From an uncultured Nodularia sp. (GTDB taxonomy: Bacteria; Cyanobacteriota; Cyanobacteriia; Cyanobacteriales; Nostocaceae), in contig CAIWDD010000010.1 in the NCBI GenBank assembly GCA_903911355.1, positions 1 to 56,791 on the forward strand: DNA of 56,791 bases, given 5' to 3'. Under the pieces are notes generated by a model. The model ran no database searches. It saw nothing but the letters and a program-made list of their open reading frames with translations, and was not told the DNA's origin. The position numbers and the translations under genes were made by a program. Shown piece by piece: positions 46,815 to 56,158 of this stretch (position 1 is its first letter; each line of letters begins with the position of its first letter).

Positions 46815-47345
46815 TCAGCGCGGCTCTTGAGGTATATTCAACCTTTGTCCCGATTGTTCATAAACTAAAACATCCCATTGACCATTGTTACTATACTCAA
46901 ACGCAATCCTGCGACCATCAGCGCTAATCGTAGGGTTGCGGACTTCTGCTGCCAAGTTATTAGTTAAATTTCTCGATTGTCTAGTTTCTCGGTCATAGAG
47001 AAAAATAGTAGATCGACCCTGACGACTAGCCGCAAAAACAATGTACTGACCATTCTCAGCAACACTAGGATGAGAGGTGATGGTATCGAAGGAATTTAAA
47101 CCCGGTAAATCTACCAAGGTGCGAGTTAGTGTATCGAACATATAAACATCTTGGCTACCCCGGCGATCGCTCGTAAAAACAATATATCTCCCTGAAGTTT
47201 GGGGATTTAGTTCTGAAGCTGGACTGTTAAGACTCCGACCACCAGGATCAAAAGGATAATTGACTAAGCGAGGATAGCCCACGCAGCCAGCCAATAAGCC
47301 CAACCCAGCAACAAGTATAGGTATAAAAATAGTTCGATTATTCAT
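46815..47345 (-). CDS. TolB-like lipoprotein with three PD40 repeats
   Basis: A 176-residue lipoprotein. From the ATG at 47345 it has the signal peptide FIPILVAGLGLLAGC, with the lipobox LLAGC. Three WD40-like beta-propeller (PD40) units follow: SGRYIVFTSDRRGSQDVYMF, NGQYIVFAASRQGRSTIFLY and DGRRIAFEYSNNGQWDVLVY, similar to TolB of the Tol-Pal system. Three blades alone are too few for a closed propeller. The neighbour upstream (47396-47947) has the same design, so it is probably a duplication. It would be anchored in the outer or inner membrane facing the periplasm. Confidence 0.85.
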   Translation of the reverse strand: MNNRTIFIPILVAGLGLLAGCVGYPRLVNYPFDPGGRSLNSPASELNPQTSGRYIVFTSDRRGSQDVYMFDTLTRTLVDLPGLNSFDTITSHPSVAENGQYIVFAASRQGRSTIFLYDRETRQSRNLTNNLAAEVRNPTISADGRRIAFEYSNNGQWDVLVYEQSGQRLNIPQEPR

Positions 47346-47395
47346 TTCGTCATTAGTCAATGCTCATGAACACAGATAAACTACCTGACGGATGA

Positions 47396-47947
47396 TTATC
47401 TCACACTCGCACCGTTGGGAATATCTAACTCAATATCTGGTCCGCGGTCTAAAACTTCAATATCCCACTGACCACGGCTAGCGGTTTCAAAAACAATATA
47501 ACGTCCATCTGGGCTAATTCCCGGATTTCTCAACCAGCCGCGATAAGTGGGAGTCATAACTTGTGAATTTTGCGTAGCGCGATCATAAAGTGCTACAACA
47601 GGTCTACCTTGGTCACTTGTCAGATAAGCAATGTAACGTCCGGTATAGCTCAGGCTCGGATTTTCAGTAATCGTCCTTGGTCTATTTAAACCCGGTATGC
47701 TAACCAACCGTTGTTCTTCCAAGTCATAGACCAACAGTTGGTGAGTACCATTACGATTAGATATAAATGCTAAAAAGCGACCATTTCCACTCAATGCAGG
47801 TTGCTCTTCAGTGTAGCGACTGTTGAGGGAAGTAGGCCCTAAGGGTATTTCGTTGGTACTGCAAGATAACAATAAACTAGCAAAGCTAAAAACCAGGCTC
47901 CAACGAATTGGTCTTTGGAGCCAAAATCTAGGCGTAAGTCTTTTCAC
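47396..47947 (-). CDS. TolB-like lipoprotein, paralogue of the next gene
   Basis: A 183-residue lipoprotein with a signal peptide (RWSLVFSFASLLLSC, lipobox SLLLSC) and three PD40 units: NGRFLAFISNRNGTHQLLVY, TGRYIAYLTSDQGRPVVALY and DGRYIVFETASRGQWDIEVL. The design and even phrases (RGQWDIEVLD here, NGQWDVLVYE downstream) match the gene 51 bp downstream, pointing to tandem duplication. The start is GTG at 47947. No tol or pal gene is adjacent. The role is unknown, though envelope function is likely. Confidence 0.85.
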   Translation of the reverse strand: MKRLTPRFWLQRPIRWSLVFSFASLLLSCSTNEIPLGPTSLNSRYTEEQPALSGNGRFLAFISNRNGTHQLLVYDLEEQRLVSIPGLNRPRTITENPSLSYTGRYIAYLTSDQGRPVVALYDRATQNSQVMTPTYRGWLRNPGISPDGRYIVFETASRGQWDIEVLDRGPDIELDIPNGASVR

Positions 47948-48006
47948 CTCAATTGTTTTCCACCGCCTCCAGACCTAATGCACACCCAATCGTATTAGAT
48001 AACACC

Positions 48007-48897
48007 CTAATCCAAATCGGTCAAATTATCTGGCTCCCGATTGGGGTTTTCTATCGGGTTATATGGTACGTATTCAGTTGGTATTGCATCATCATCAATG
48101 GGTCTAGGTGAACTTGAGTCTGGAGACGGCCGGCGCTTTCTGGGTCGGGAAAGGACATCCTGGTCGCGAGTTTCCCGACGTGGTGGTCTATTAGTGTTAC
48201 CGCTCGAAGATTTTCTCCCTTCAGTCCCTGAAGTATCCCAATCATCAACTTCCCTATCAGCACTCCAATTTTCTGCTTCAAAACTCTCACGACTGCGACT
48301 CCCAGGACGGACAGAACTAGGACGACGCTTTCTGTCTGGGGTTTCTGGTCTTTCCCTACCACTGCGGCGTTCTGGGCGGCGGGGTGGTTGATCCTCATAG
48401 TATTCATCACGGGGAGAACGAGTATCCCTGCTACCCCGAATACGAGGGCGCACAGGTGGTTCTTCGTCTTCATAGGGAAGGGGTTCTAAGTCTTCTTCTA
48501 CCTCAGCCTCATATCCCCTGCGATCGTAGGAATAGCTTCTGCTTACTTCTCGCTCCTCATCCACAATAGGAGTGTTCCGCTTAGCTTGTTGAGTAGCTAT
48601 ACCTCGCAAACGAATACTTTCAACTGCAAAAAATACAGTTGATCCGACTAAAAGCAGCTGATTAAATTGTAAAATTGGGTCTAACCGCCACCCTTGGAAA
48701 ATGAGAATAAACCCGCAGAGTAAGCCCACTGCTGCAAAAAAAATATCTTGATCTCGTGACAGTTCTGGACGCACAGTGCGGAGAAAATACAGTGCTGCCC
48801 CAGACACAGCCAGGAAAATTCCTAGAATACTGGCTGAGTTCGTCCCAAAATTGACCTGAGCCAGAACGCTGGCTGAGTTCAGCCCAAAATTTACCAT
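48007..48897 (-). CDS. ycf66: Ycf66 family protein
   Basis: A 296-residue protein whose N-terminal 100 residues are the Ycf66 domain: SASILGIFLAVSGAALYFLR, then ELSRDQDIFFAAVGLLCGFI, FQGWRLDPILQFNQLLLVGS. These are about three membrane helices of a thylakoid protein also encoded in some plastids; its function is unknown. The C-terminal two thirds is a highly charged, Arg/Glu/Pro/Ser-rich tail that should be disordered (RPRIRGSRDTRSPRDEYYED). The N-terminus is unusual: its first 13 codons after Met are tandemly duplicated (see the repeat feature). Confidence 0.88.
   Translation of the reverse strand: MVNFGLNSASVLAQVNFGTNSASILGIFLAVSGAALYFLRTVRPELSRDQDIFFAAVGLLCGFILIFQGWRLDPILQFNQLLLVGSTVFFAVESIRLRGIATQQAKRNTPIVDEEREVSRSYSYDRRGYEAEVEEDLEPLPYEDEEPPVRPRIRGSRDTRSPRDEYYEDQPPRRPERRSGRERPETPDRKRRPSSVRPGSRSRESFEAENWSADREVDDWDTSGTEGRKSSSGNTNRPPRRETRDQDVLSRPRKRRPSPDSSSPRPIDDDAIPTEYVPYNPIENPNREPDNLTDLD
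48817..48894 (-). repeat. 39-bp tandem duplication at the start of ycf66
   Basis: Codons 2-14 (VNFGLNSASVLAQ) are repeated as codons 15-27 (VNFGTNSASILGI). The DNA copies, 48856-48894 and 48817-48855, share long exact stretches such as CTGGCTGAGTTC and CCCAAAATT. Family proteins begin with a single such motif, so this looks like a recent in-frame duplication. Confidence 0.85.
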
Positions 48898-49200
48898 TGT
48901 TCTTTTCCAAATATCAAATCTATGTTAGCGAGTCACAATTAAAATCACTACTCTAATCAGGCACAATATCAACAATATATTCAAGCTTCAAAGCCTCTGG
49001 GAAAGAAGCTCTGAAGCTGGTTATCGCCAGCTAGTCAAAGTATAGCTTGTCCTCAGTGGGGGGACTGTTTGCTGTTGGTGCAATTGGTTAAGCTACATCA
49101 TATTTAACTCGCATAATTCAGGCAGGCAAGATGCCTAGCTGAGAAAATATGCAAATTAGTTGACACTCTAATGGTCTAAAGACACTGAGATCCTGCTGAC

Positions 49201-49379
49201 AGAGTAACTTTAGGTCTAACCCCACAGTCTTACTCTCGCTACGGTCGTCAAACACCGTTTACCCAGTCGGCTAAAGTCTAAGCCTAGCTGACTGGTTACT
49301 TTTCCCCAGAAAAGACCACGGTGGTTAAAACCACCAAGTGGCTTTCCTCTCAGGGCTAAAGCAGCTGATTTTCTAGCTG
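49201..49379. ncRNA. Run of stem-loops between ycf66 and psbX (candidate structured RNA)
   Basis: Six simple stem-loops in 180 bases: AGAGTAA...TTACTCT (49201-49236), ACGGT...ACCGT (49241-49258), CCAGTCGGCTA...TAGCTGACTGG (49263-49295, one G-T pair), CTTTTC...GAAAAG (49299-49314), GGTGGTT-AA-AACCACC (49320-49335) and CAGCT...AGCTG (49362-49379). The G-T pair would be a wobble in plus-strand RNA but a C-A mismatch in minus-strand RNA, which slightly favours the plus strand. It matches no RNA family I can recognise (not tmRNA, RNase P or a tRNA). Could also be the leader of ycf66. Confidence 0.4.
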
Positions 49380-49395
49380 ACCGCGATATTTTTAT

Positions 49396-49414
49396 GAGAG
49401 TCAAAACGACTCTC
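49396..49414 (-). terminator. Terminator hairpin after psbX
   Basis: GAGAGTC-GTTTT-GACTCTC on the minus strand, 7-bp perfect stem and 5-base loop, 7 bases past the psbX stop, followed by ATAAAAAT. Confidence 0.65.
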
Positions 49415-49421
49415 CCAGGAA

Positions 49422-49541
49422 TTATGAACGCTGGATTTTATCTTTTTGGCTAATGAAAATCAGCCCAACTGTAGCAGGGAGTACTACAATCACACCACCC
49501 CAAAACAGACTCCAAAGAAAATTTGCTAATGAAGGCGTCAT
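49422..49541 (-). CDS. psbX: Photosystem II reaction centre protein X
   Basis: A 39-residue, single-helix subunit of photosystem II. It reads [20 protein letters not shown] and then [19 protein letters not shown]; the start [12 protein letters not shown] and the tail [11 protein letters not shown] are those I recall for cyanobacterial PsbX. It sits in the thylakoid near the cytochrome b559/QB side and affects quinone turnover. ATG at 49541, TAA at 49422. Short enough to be overlooked. A hairpin terminator follows. Confidence 0.94.
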   Translation of the reverse strand: MTPSLANFLWSLFWGGVIVVLPATVGLIFISQKDKIQRS

Positions 49542-49741
49542 AGTTCTAAACCTTTTTTTTACACACTTGATCATAATTCTAATATGGTGTCTCACCAAAA
49601 AATTGCAACATCCTGATTGGTGAGTGAAAAAAAGTATCCTGACTGGAATTCGTTAAAATTGAACCAAGAACATTCAAACATTCCTGCCTTGCTGGCTTTC
49701 GCCTAAATTCTTTCTTAGTTCACAGATAGTAGCTCAAACCA

Positions 49742-50035
49742 ATGACTGGTGTTAACCTGACTGTTTGGATTCTCAGCCCTTTATTGGGACTGATGACATT
49801 TCTGTTTATTTTCCGGATAATTCTCACTTGGTATCCACAAGTGGACTTGAATCGGTTGCCCTTTAACCTGATAGCTTGGCCTACTGAACCCTTTTTAGTG
49901 CCATTGCGAAAGCTAGTGCAGCCCATAGGAGGGGTAGATATTACCCCTATTCTTTGGGTAGGAATTCTCAGCCTCATTAGGGAAATTCTGCTCGGTCAGC
50001 AAGGATTGCTCACCATGATGACTCGCTTGAATTAA
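49742..50035 (+). CDS. YggT family protein
   Basis: A small membrane protein of 97 residues. It starts at ATG with WILSPLLGLMTFLFIFRIIL, the conserved TWYPQVDLNRLPFN (about 34) and PLRKLVQPIGGVDITPILWV (about 60), then a last hydrophobic stretch. YggT/YlmG proteins help chloroplast and cyanobacterial nucleoid partition or division (YlmG) and osmotic response in other bacteria. It is convergent with accC. Confidence 0.9.
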   Translation: MTGVNLTVWILSPLLGLMTFLFIFRIILTWYPQVDLNRLPFNLIAWPTEPFLVPLRKLVQPIGGVDITPILWVGILSLIREILLGQQGLLTMMTRLN

Positions 50036-50128
50036 GGAATAGGAGAGGGAGTAGGAAGAGGGTAAAAGATTTTAGCACCAAACTAACTGCTTTACCCCCT
50101 CCCCCAACCTCTTTTATTTTCCCAAGAC

Positions 50129-51472
50129 CTAAAGGTTCATCTCCTGGACAAAATTGGTGTAGACATTACCTTGCAAGAATCGGGGGTTTTCCATAATCTT
50201 TTGATGAAATCCAATAGTAGTGGGAAGTCCCGTAATGGCACACTCTCGCAATGCGCGTTTCATGCGGTTAATTGCAGTAGCTCGGTCTGGACCCCAAACA
50301 ATTAATTTACCAATCAGAGAATCATAATAGGGGGGGATTTGGTAGTCGGTGTAAACATGGGAATCAATACGGACACCGGGTCCACCAGGGGGAAGATAGC
50401 CGCTAATACGTCCGGGTGCCGGGCGAAAGTCATGCTCTGGGTCTTCGGCGTTAATGCGGCATTCAATAGCATGACCTCTTAAGATTACTTGGTCTTGAGT
50501 AATCCTTAGTCTTTCCCCTTGGGCAATGCGGATTTGTTCAGCAACTAAGTCTACTCCTGTGACCATTTCTGTCACAGGATGCTCAACTTGAATCCGGGTG
50601 TTCATTTCCATAAAGTAGAACTTACCAGACCTATCTAGAAGAAATTCAACTGTACCAGCCCCAGTAAAGTTGATAAACTGAGCTGCTCTGACAGCAGCTT
50701 GTCCCATTTTTTCTCGTAGTTCTGGGTCAAGTGCGGGACTGGGAGCCTCTTCGAGTAACTTTTGATTGCGGCGCTGAATTGAGCAGTCCCGTTCCCCCAA
50801 ATGGATAACGTTACCGTAATTATCTGCCAAAATTTGGAATTCAATGTGCCGCGGACGTTCAATAAATTTTTCTATATAAACGCCAGAATTACCAAAGGCC
50901 GCTCCGGCTTCCCCTTGGGCTGCTAAGAAAAGTTTGACAAATTCACTTTCAGAACGCACTAAACGCATTCCTCTACCGCCCCCACCAGCAGTAGCTTTAA
51001 TCATGACCGGATAATCCATATCCTTGGCAATTAGCAATCCTTCTTGTTCGGATTCTACTAAGCCATCACTACCTGGTACAGTTGGTACCAAAGCTTTTTG
51101 CATGGTTTCTTTAGCTGTGGATTTATCCCCCATGAGCCTTATGGCTTCGGGAGTCGGTCCAATAAAGGCAATATGATGGTCAGCACAAATTTCTGCAAAT
51201 CTGGCATTTTCTGCTAAAAATCCATAACCAGGGTGAATGGCGCTGGCATTACGTGTTAGGGCAGCAGAAATAATGTTGGGAATATTCAAATAACTTTTAC
51301 TACTAGCAGGTTCGCCAATGCAAACCGCTTCGTCGGCAAGTTGAACGTGGAGAGCATTCTGGTCAACTGTGGAGTGAACCGCAACCGTGGCGATTCCCAT
51401 TTCTTCACAGGCGCGGAGAATGCGAAGGGCAATTTCCCCCCGATTGGCAATTAATATTTTGTCAAACTTCAT
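50129..51472 (-). CDS. accC: Biotin carboxylase subunit of acetyl-CoA carboxylase
   Basis: A 447-residue ATP-grasp enzyme that carboxylates the biotin of AccB, the first step of fatty-acid synthesis. It starts [20 protein letters not shown], has the glycine-rich loop [13 protein letters not shown] (about 159), and [18 protein letters not shown] (about 288) with the catalytic Glu and Arg. [15 protein letters not shown] (about 80) is the N-terminal signature. Length and start (ATG) are normal. It is followed downstream by a spacer and the convergent yggT. accB is not beside it, as usual in cyanobacteria. Confidence 0.97.
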   Translation of the reverse strand: MKFDKILIANRGEIALRILRACEEMGIATVAVHSTVDQNALHVQLADEAVCIGEPASSKSYLNIPNIISAALTRNASAIHPGYGFLAENARFAEICADHHIAFIGPTPEAIRLMGDKSTAKETMQKALVPTVPGSDGLVESEQEGLLIAKDMDYPVMIKATAGGGGRGMRLVRSESEFVKLFLAAQGEAGAAFGNSGVYIEKFIERPRHIEFQILADNYGNVIHLGERDCSIQRRNQKLLEEAPSPALDPELREKMGQAAVRAAQFINFTGAGTVEFLLDRSGKFYFMEMNTRIQVEHPVTEMVTGVDLVAEQIRIAQGERLRITQDQVILRGHAIECRINAEDPEHDFRPAPGRISGYLPPGGPGVRIDSHVYTDYQIPPYYDSLIGKLIVWGPDRATAINRMKRALRECAITGLPTTIGFHQKIMENPRFLQGNVYTNFVQEMNL

Positions 51473-51570
51473 AGAAATACATGGTATGCGGGAAACTCAG
51501 TCACGAAGCGTGCTGAGAGGGAAGCGACGCAAGCGGTTTGAACCGTCATGATAATTCATCCTGTTGAGCG

Positions 51571-51992
51571 TCAAATCAACCGGACTTTAGATTTACTAAA
51601 CTGTCCTAACTGTTTCCAATCCTGATTAGATACAGAAACTTGTTTTTCATTGTCCCCACTCACCCAACCAGTTTCGATGTTAGTACCAGTAGATAGTTGT
51701 TGTCTCCTCTCGGATTTGCCACAATACTGTCGCTGGATTTCAAATGATGACAGGATTGATTCTAGGAACTTTTGACCAACCTTTGAGTTTTGAGATAGAC
51801 AAAAATAGCCAATCTTTTTCTACTCTCTCAATATTGATGGCTTGTCTTTCTATTTCCATAGTGCGGTAACGAGGATGATTCTGACAGCTTGACTTACTAC
51901 TACTACTTGTGCATCTGCCAGTTTGGATTCTCTTCGGCTTTTGTGAGGCCAGTTGGTACCTCACTCATCAAGCCACTAGATTTGTCGGTCAT
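51571..51992 (-). pseudogene. Frameshifted remnant of a ~140-residue hypothetical gene
   Basis: The ATG at 51992 follows a perfect Shine-Dalgarno (GGAAGGAGGATATATG), but MTDKSSGLMSEVPTGLTKAE then ENPNWQMHK stops at a TAG triplet run (about 51905). Shifting frame in that run gives a long open stretch, SSCQNHPRYRTMEIERQA then INIERVEKDWLFLSISKLKG and WSKVPRINPVI, and a second shift near 51745 continues as SSFEIQRQYCGKSERRQQLS and NQDWKQLGQFSKSKVRLI, stop at 51571. No family is recognised. The strong ribosome site argues for a gene that decayed by two frameshifts. Confidence 0.45.
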
Positions 51993-52115
51993 ATATCCTC
52001 CTTCCCAGGATTTGTGTCTACTTCCACTTAATTTTTGGGTGACTTTTACTAAATTTAACTATTTTCTCACTATCTTTATTTTTTTTGTGCTATAGTTTAT
52101 TTCTGTACAAACAGC

Positions 52116-52196
52116 GCGGATGTGGCGGAATTGGTATACGCGCACGCTTGAGGTGCGTGTGGCTTTGCCTTGCGAGTTCGAGTCTCGCCATCCGCA
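52116..52196 (+). tRNA. tRNA-Leu (anticodon GAG)
   Basis: A class II tRNA of 81 bases. The acceptor GCGGATG (52116) pairs with CATCCGC (52189-52195), discriminator A. The anticodon stem CACGC/GCGTG encloses TTGAGGT with anticodon GAG, reading CUC and CUU. The variable arm is GGCTTTGCCTT and the T arm GCGAG-TTCGAGT-CTCGC. No CCA is encoded. A TATAGT about 25 bases upstream may be its -10 box. Confidence 0.96.
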
Positions 52197-52299
52197 TTTT
52201 TTATTTGGTAGAAAATTGTCTCTGTAGTTTTCAACTCACTGTTGCAAGCATAATTTTTGTGCTTTTATAATAGAAGTAGGTGAACTTTTGTAAAGAACA

Positions 52300-52938
52300 T
52301 TGACTGCAATTTTTACAGGGAAGAACAATTCAACATTGCCAACAGCATGGCATCCCCTCACTCCAATTTGGCAAGGTGGGGAAGAGGTGATCCAAAAAAG
52401 TTTGCCACACTCACAGTTAGCACCGGCGTGGCAATTGTTACTTTTAGGGGACGGATCGCCCACAAGACATTTACAATTACTGACGGGAGAACCGACAGAA
52501 GTGGATGTGATTGATATGTCTTTGATTGGCATGAACCCAGATGAAGCGCCGGAATTAATTAAAGCTGTGCCGGGGCCACGACTGCGACGACAGGTATGGT
52601 TACGTACTGCATCGGGTCAACGATTGGGTTATGCTGCCTCATGGTGGGAAGCTAGTCATGTAGATGAATTTTTGCAAAATCGTTCACTACCTATCTGGGC
52701 GAGTCTTGCTCGTATTCGTACAGAGTTATACCGTGATATACAGGGAATTTACTATGGTAATTCAGCAGGACTAGAGTCAGGTTTTGGGGTATCTGGCCCT
52801 TTTTGGGGTCGTCATTACTTGTTTTGGCATCATGGACGACCGCTGACTTTAATATATGAAGTTTTTTCGCCTTGTTTAACCAAGTATTTGGGCAGTTCAA
52901 CACTGATTTACCCAAATGGACAAGAGCCAGGAAGTTAG
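52300..52938 (+). CDS. Chorismate lyase
   Basis: A 212-residue protein of the chorismate lyase family found in cyanobacteria (DUF98 type). It splits pyruvate from chorismate to give 4-hydroxybenzoate, the ring of plastoquinone. LAPAWQLLLLGDGSPTRHLQ (about 40), GPRLRRQVWLRTASGQRLGY (about 91) and the final IYEVFSPCL are conserved blocks; the Arg of RLRRQVWLR and the Glu of IYEVF probably bind the substrate. The start is TTG at 52300 because no upstream ATG exists. Confidence 0.87.
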   Translation: MTAIFTGKNNSTLPTAWHPLTPIWQGGEEVIQKSLPHSQLAPAWQLLLLGDGSPTRHLQLLTGEPTEVDVIDMSLIGMNPDEAPELIKAVPGPRLRRQVWLRTASGQRLGYAASWWEASHVDEFLQNRSLPIWASLARIRTELYRDIQGIYYGNSAGLESGFGVSGPFWGRHYLFWHHGRPLTLIYEVFSPCLTKYLGSSTLIYPNGQEPGS

Positions 52939-53122
52939 TATTTTTGGATACAAAACCAATATAATTGGTGTGACTACGGTGCGTCTGAGGATACTGATAG
53001 CTTGCAGCTTTTTCAAGTTAGCTATACTTTCAAAGTGCTAGGAGGATGACTGATTTCCCCTCTAGGAAACATCCCAAAAAACTTGTCTACTCAATTTAGC
53101 AAAGGATGAGGTATAGCTTTCG

Positions 53123-54850
53123 ATGACGCTGCCTATTGTATCTGTGATTAAAAATCATACTAAGAAACCATCTGCGCTGCTGACACTATTGGCTGCTGGA
53201 TTCTTAATTGGTGTGGGAGGTGGGACATACTGGTTTTTAAGCCAGAGGCAAACATCTTCTACAGGCTTGCCAGTGGGTGTAAATATTATCCCTCAAGATG
53301 CCCTGTTTACGGTTTCCTTAACCACAGATCCCAAACAATGGCAACAATTACAGGAGTTGGGAACAAAAGAAACCCAAGTAGAAATCACTAAAAATTTAGT
53401 GCAGTTGCGCGATCGCTTTTTGAGTGAGAATGGTTATGACTTCCACAAAGACATCGCCCCTTGGGTAGGCGATCAAGTCACCCTAGCAATTCTCTCGCCC
53501 CCAACAATTCAACCAGGGAGCAAACCTTTAGACAAGCATAGCGATGGTGCTATAGCCCAACAGTCCATGGTGATGGTATTACCGGTCAAAAACCTAGAAG
53601 CAGCCAACAGCATCTTGGCAGAACCCAAAACCCTGAAACAAGGTAAATGGACCGAGCATACTTATCAAGGAATTACCATTAGACAAACTGATAGTCAGTC
53701 AGGGGAAAAGCTTTCAGCCGCATTAGTAGATCAAAGGTTTCTAGTCATCACTGATGATCCCCAAGCCACAGAACGAGCCATTGATACATATCAAGGTAAA
53801 GCATCCCTAGCAACAGTAGAGGGTTTTGGGGATAATTTGCGGAAAATTTCTGATCATCGCCCCTTTGCTCAGTTTTATCTGAATGTACCAATAGCCGCTA
53901 GACTAGCTGCTGTTGCTCCCAACAGTCCTTTACCTGCTCAAGTTTTAACTCAACTGCAAAATAACCAAGGTTTAGCCGGGTCTCTCAGTTTGGAACCTGC
54001 AGGAATAAGGATCAGGGGTATTTCGTGGCGAAATTCTCAGAGTCAGCGTGTGCTAAAAGTGGAGAAGACCGCCGAAACCATGCAAAACCGTTTACCTGCG
54101 GACACATTAATGATGCTGTCTCACAGAAACTTACAAAGTTTGTGGGCAGACTACGTTTTAACATCACAAAAAAACCCTCTTGCGCCCATATCACCGGAAC
54201 AATTGCGAGGTGGTGTCAAGTCCCTTACTGGATTAGATTTAGATAAAGATTTTCTCAGTTGGATGCAAGGTGAGTTTTCTGTTTCGGTGATTCCCAATAG
54301 CTCAAATGAAGATTATTCTCAGGATTTCCGAGCTGGGTTGTTACTCATGGTACAAGCAAGAGATGCCTCAAACGGGAAAAGCCTGCGTAAGTCAGCTGAA
54401 GCATCTTTGAAAAAGCTGGATGAGGTGATGCAAAACCAATATCAGTTCCAGATTCAACCGAGTACAGTTGCAGGTAAACCGGTTATTAACTGGATTACAC
54501 CCTTTAATACGTTAACTGCCACCCATGGTTGGTTAGATGACGATATTGCTTTTTTGGTAGTGGGGGCTCCCATCACAGATAAAATTATTCCTAAACCTGA
54601 TCAAACACTAGCTAGTAGTGCGACATTTCAAGAAACGGTTCCTGTACAAGTCCATCCCAATGGAAGATTTTTCTTGGATATGGAAAGGAGTGTACAAAAC
54701 TTCGCATTAAACACTGTATTTCCTCAGCAACAAACTTTTCTAGATGCCACACAATCAATTGGCGTAACATCTACTGTCAGCGATGATCGCAGTATGCGCT
54801 ATGAAATTTTTATAATACTCAAAAAAGGTGAGACAAAAGGTCCCGGCTAG
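53123..54850 (+). CDS. DUF3352 domain-containing protein
   Basis: A 575-residue protein of the DUF3352 family, common in cyanobacteria. A single N-terminal anchor ALLTLLAAGFLIGVGGGTYW (about 17-38) is followed by a large periplasmic or lumenal domain; NIIPQDALFTVSLTTDPKQW (about 53), WVGDQVTLAILSPP and FAQFYLNVPIAARLAA are its conserved blocks. No enzymatic motif is visible. It stands alone between chorismate lyase and ccsA, all on the plus strand but with long gaps. Confidence 0.87.
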   Translation: MTLPIVSVIKNHTKKPSALLTLLAAGFLIGVGGGTYWFLSQRQTSSTGLPVGVNIIPQDALFTVSLTTDPKQWQQLQELGTKETQVEITKNLVQLRDRFLSENGYDFHKDIAPWVGDQVTLAILSPPTIQPGSKPLDKHSDGAIAQQSMVMVLPVKNLEAANSILAEPKTLKQGKWTEHTYQGITIRQTDSQSGEKLSAALVDQRFLVITDDPQATERAIDTYQGKASLATVEGFGDNLRKISDHRPFAQFYLNVPIAARLAAVAPNSPLPAQVLTQLQNNQGLAGSLSLEPAGIRIRGISWRNSQSQRVLKVEKTAETMQNRLPADTLMMLSHRNLQSLWADYVLTSQKNPLAPISPEQLRGGVKSLTGLDLDKDFLSWMQGEFSVSVIPNSSNEDYSQDFRAGLLLMVQARDASNGKSLRKSAEASLKKLDEVMQNQYQFQIQPSTVAGKPVINWITPFNTLTATHGWLDDDIAFLVVGAPITDKIIPKPDQTLASSATFQETVPVQVHPNGRFFLDMERSVQNFALNTVFPQQQTFLDATQSIGVTSTVSDDRSMRYEIFIILKKGETKGPG

Positions 54851-55001
54851 GTAGTCTCAAGGGTGATTTGCTGGCAGTATGGGTAGCAAGGGTTTAATGC
54901 ACCAAGGGGTACTAAAAAGCATGTCCAATGAGTCTCCTAAGCCGATAGGATCAGAACAGTCAGAATCATTATTTTAAGGAATCAACTGGGGAGAACACTT
55001 T

Positions 55002-56060
55002 ATGAATCTGGTTGAACTCCAGAACTGGTTGGACAATGCCAGTTTTGCTGTATTATTTCTCACAATGCTGGTGTATTGGGGAGGTGCTGCATTTCCTAAT
55101 CTGCCCGCACTTGCTACTTTGGGGACTGGGGGTATGGCGATCGCCAATTTGTGTATAGCCACCCTGCTAGGGGCGCGATGGATAGAAGCGGGGTATTTTC
55201 CCCTCAGTAATTTGTATGAATCGCTATTTTTCTTGGTGTGGGGTGTTACCGCAGTGCATCTGTTTGCGGAGAACACTAGTCACAGCCGCTTAGTAGGAGT
55301 TGTTACCGCCCCAGTAGCAATGGGGATTACTGCTTTTGCTGCTCTCACCTTACCATCAGAAATGCAATCAGCAGAACCTTTAGTACCTGCTCTCAAGTCT
55401 AACTGGCTGATGATGCACGTCAGTGTAATGATGTTGAGTTATGCCGCTTTGATGGTAGGATCACTACTAGCGATCGCCTTTCTCATAGTGACTCGCGGTG
55501 AAAATATTCAACTACAAGGCAGTTCTGTAGGTAATGGCGGTTATCGCAGTAACGGCTACCGCTTGTATAAAGCAGGGGAGCTAACTTCCCAACCAGGAAC
55601 ACCCCCGGTAGAAAGTAATGGCTTTGCTCCCTTTGAAAATAACAACAATGGCAACGGTCATACGGCGGTTTTAAATTTAGTCACGGTTACTGAGTCTGCC
55701 AAGGTAGTAACTGCCGGAGAACTACTATCACCACAGCGCCTGAGCCTGGCTGAAACCTTAGACAATATGAGCTATCGCGTCATTGGACTAGGATTTCCTC
55801 TAATTACCATTGGTATTATTGCCGGTGCGGTGTGGGCTAACGAAGCTTGGGGGTCTTACTGGAGTTGGGATCCCAAAGAAACCTGGGCCTTAATTACCTG
55901 GTTAGTTTTTGCGGCCTATCTCCACGCCCGCATTACTCGCGGTTGGCAAGGTCGTCGCCCGGCCATTTTAGCCGCCAGTGGTTTTGTGGTCGTCTGGATT
56001 TGCTATTTGGGTGTGAATCTTTTAGGTAAAGGTTTGCATTCTTACGGTTGGTTTTTTTAA
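55002..56060 (+). CDS. ccsA: Cytochrome c biogenesis protein CcsA (also named CcsB, Ycf5)
   Basis: A 352-residue membrane protein of system II cytochrome c maturation. It delivers heme to apocytochromes (c6, f, c550) on the lumen side together with Ccs1/Res[19 protein letters not shown] (about 285) is the tryptophan-rich WWD heme motif; [16 protein letters not shown]-like residues ([14 protein letters not shown], about 68) and [13 protein letters not shown] are family blocks. The conserved histidines are in [19 protein letters not shown] and the final [11 protein letters not shown] Gly/Asn-rich lumenal or cytosolic loop sits at about 165-225. It starts at ATG. Confidence 0.93.
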   Translation: MNLVELQNWLDNASFAVLFLTMLVYWGGAAFPNLPALATLGTGGMAIANLCIATLLGARWIEAGYFPLSNLYESLFFLVWGVTAVHLFAENTSHSRLVGVVTAPVAMGITAFAALTLPSEMQSAEPLVPALKSNWLMMHVSVMMLSYAALMVGSLLAIAFLIVTRGENIQLQGSSVGNGGYRSNGYRLYKAGELTSQPGTPPVESNGFAPFENNNNGNGHTAVLNLVTVTESAKVVTAGELLSPQRLSLAETLDNMSYRVIGLGFPLITIGIIAGAVWANEAWGSYWSWDPKETWALITWLVFAAYLHARITRGWQGRRPAILAASGFVVVWICYLGVNLLGKGLHSYGWFF

Positions 56061-56067
56061 TTATCCC

Positions 56068-56097
56068 CTAACCCCTCCCGCTAAGGGAGGAGGTTAG
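56068..56097 (+). terminator. Hairpin after ccsA
   Basis: CTAACCCCTCCC (56068) pairs with GGGAGGAGGTTAG (to 56097) across GCTAA, one bulged base. It lies 8 bases after the ccsA stop. Confidence 0.6.
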
Positions 56098-56158
56098 CCA
56101 ATAGCTAGTTATTTACTAATAATAGATTACATATACTGATAAATGCTAATATATTAGT

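Noticed and set aside
48041-48391. Plus-strand open frame of 116 codons opposite ycf66
   Set aside because: It mirrors the low-complexity Arg/Ser-rich tail of Ycf66 and has no family match.
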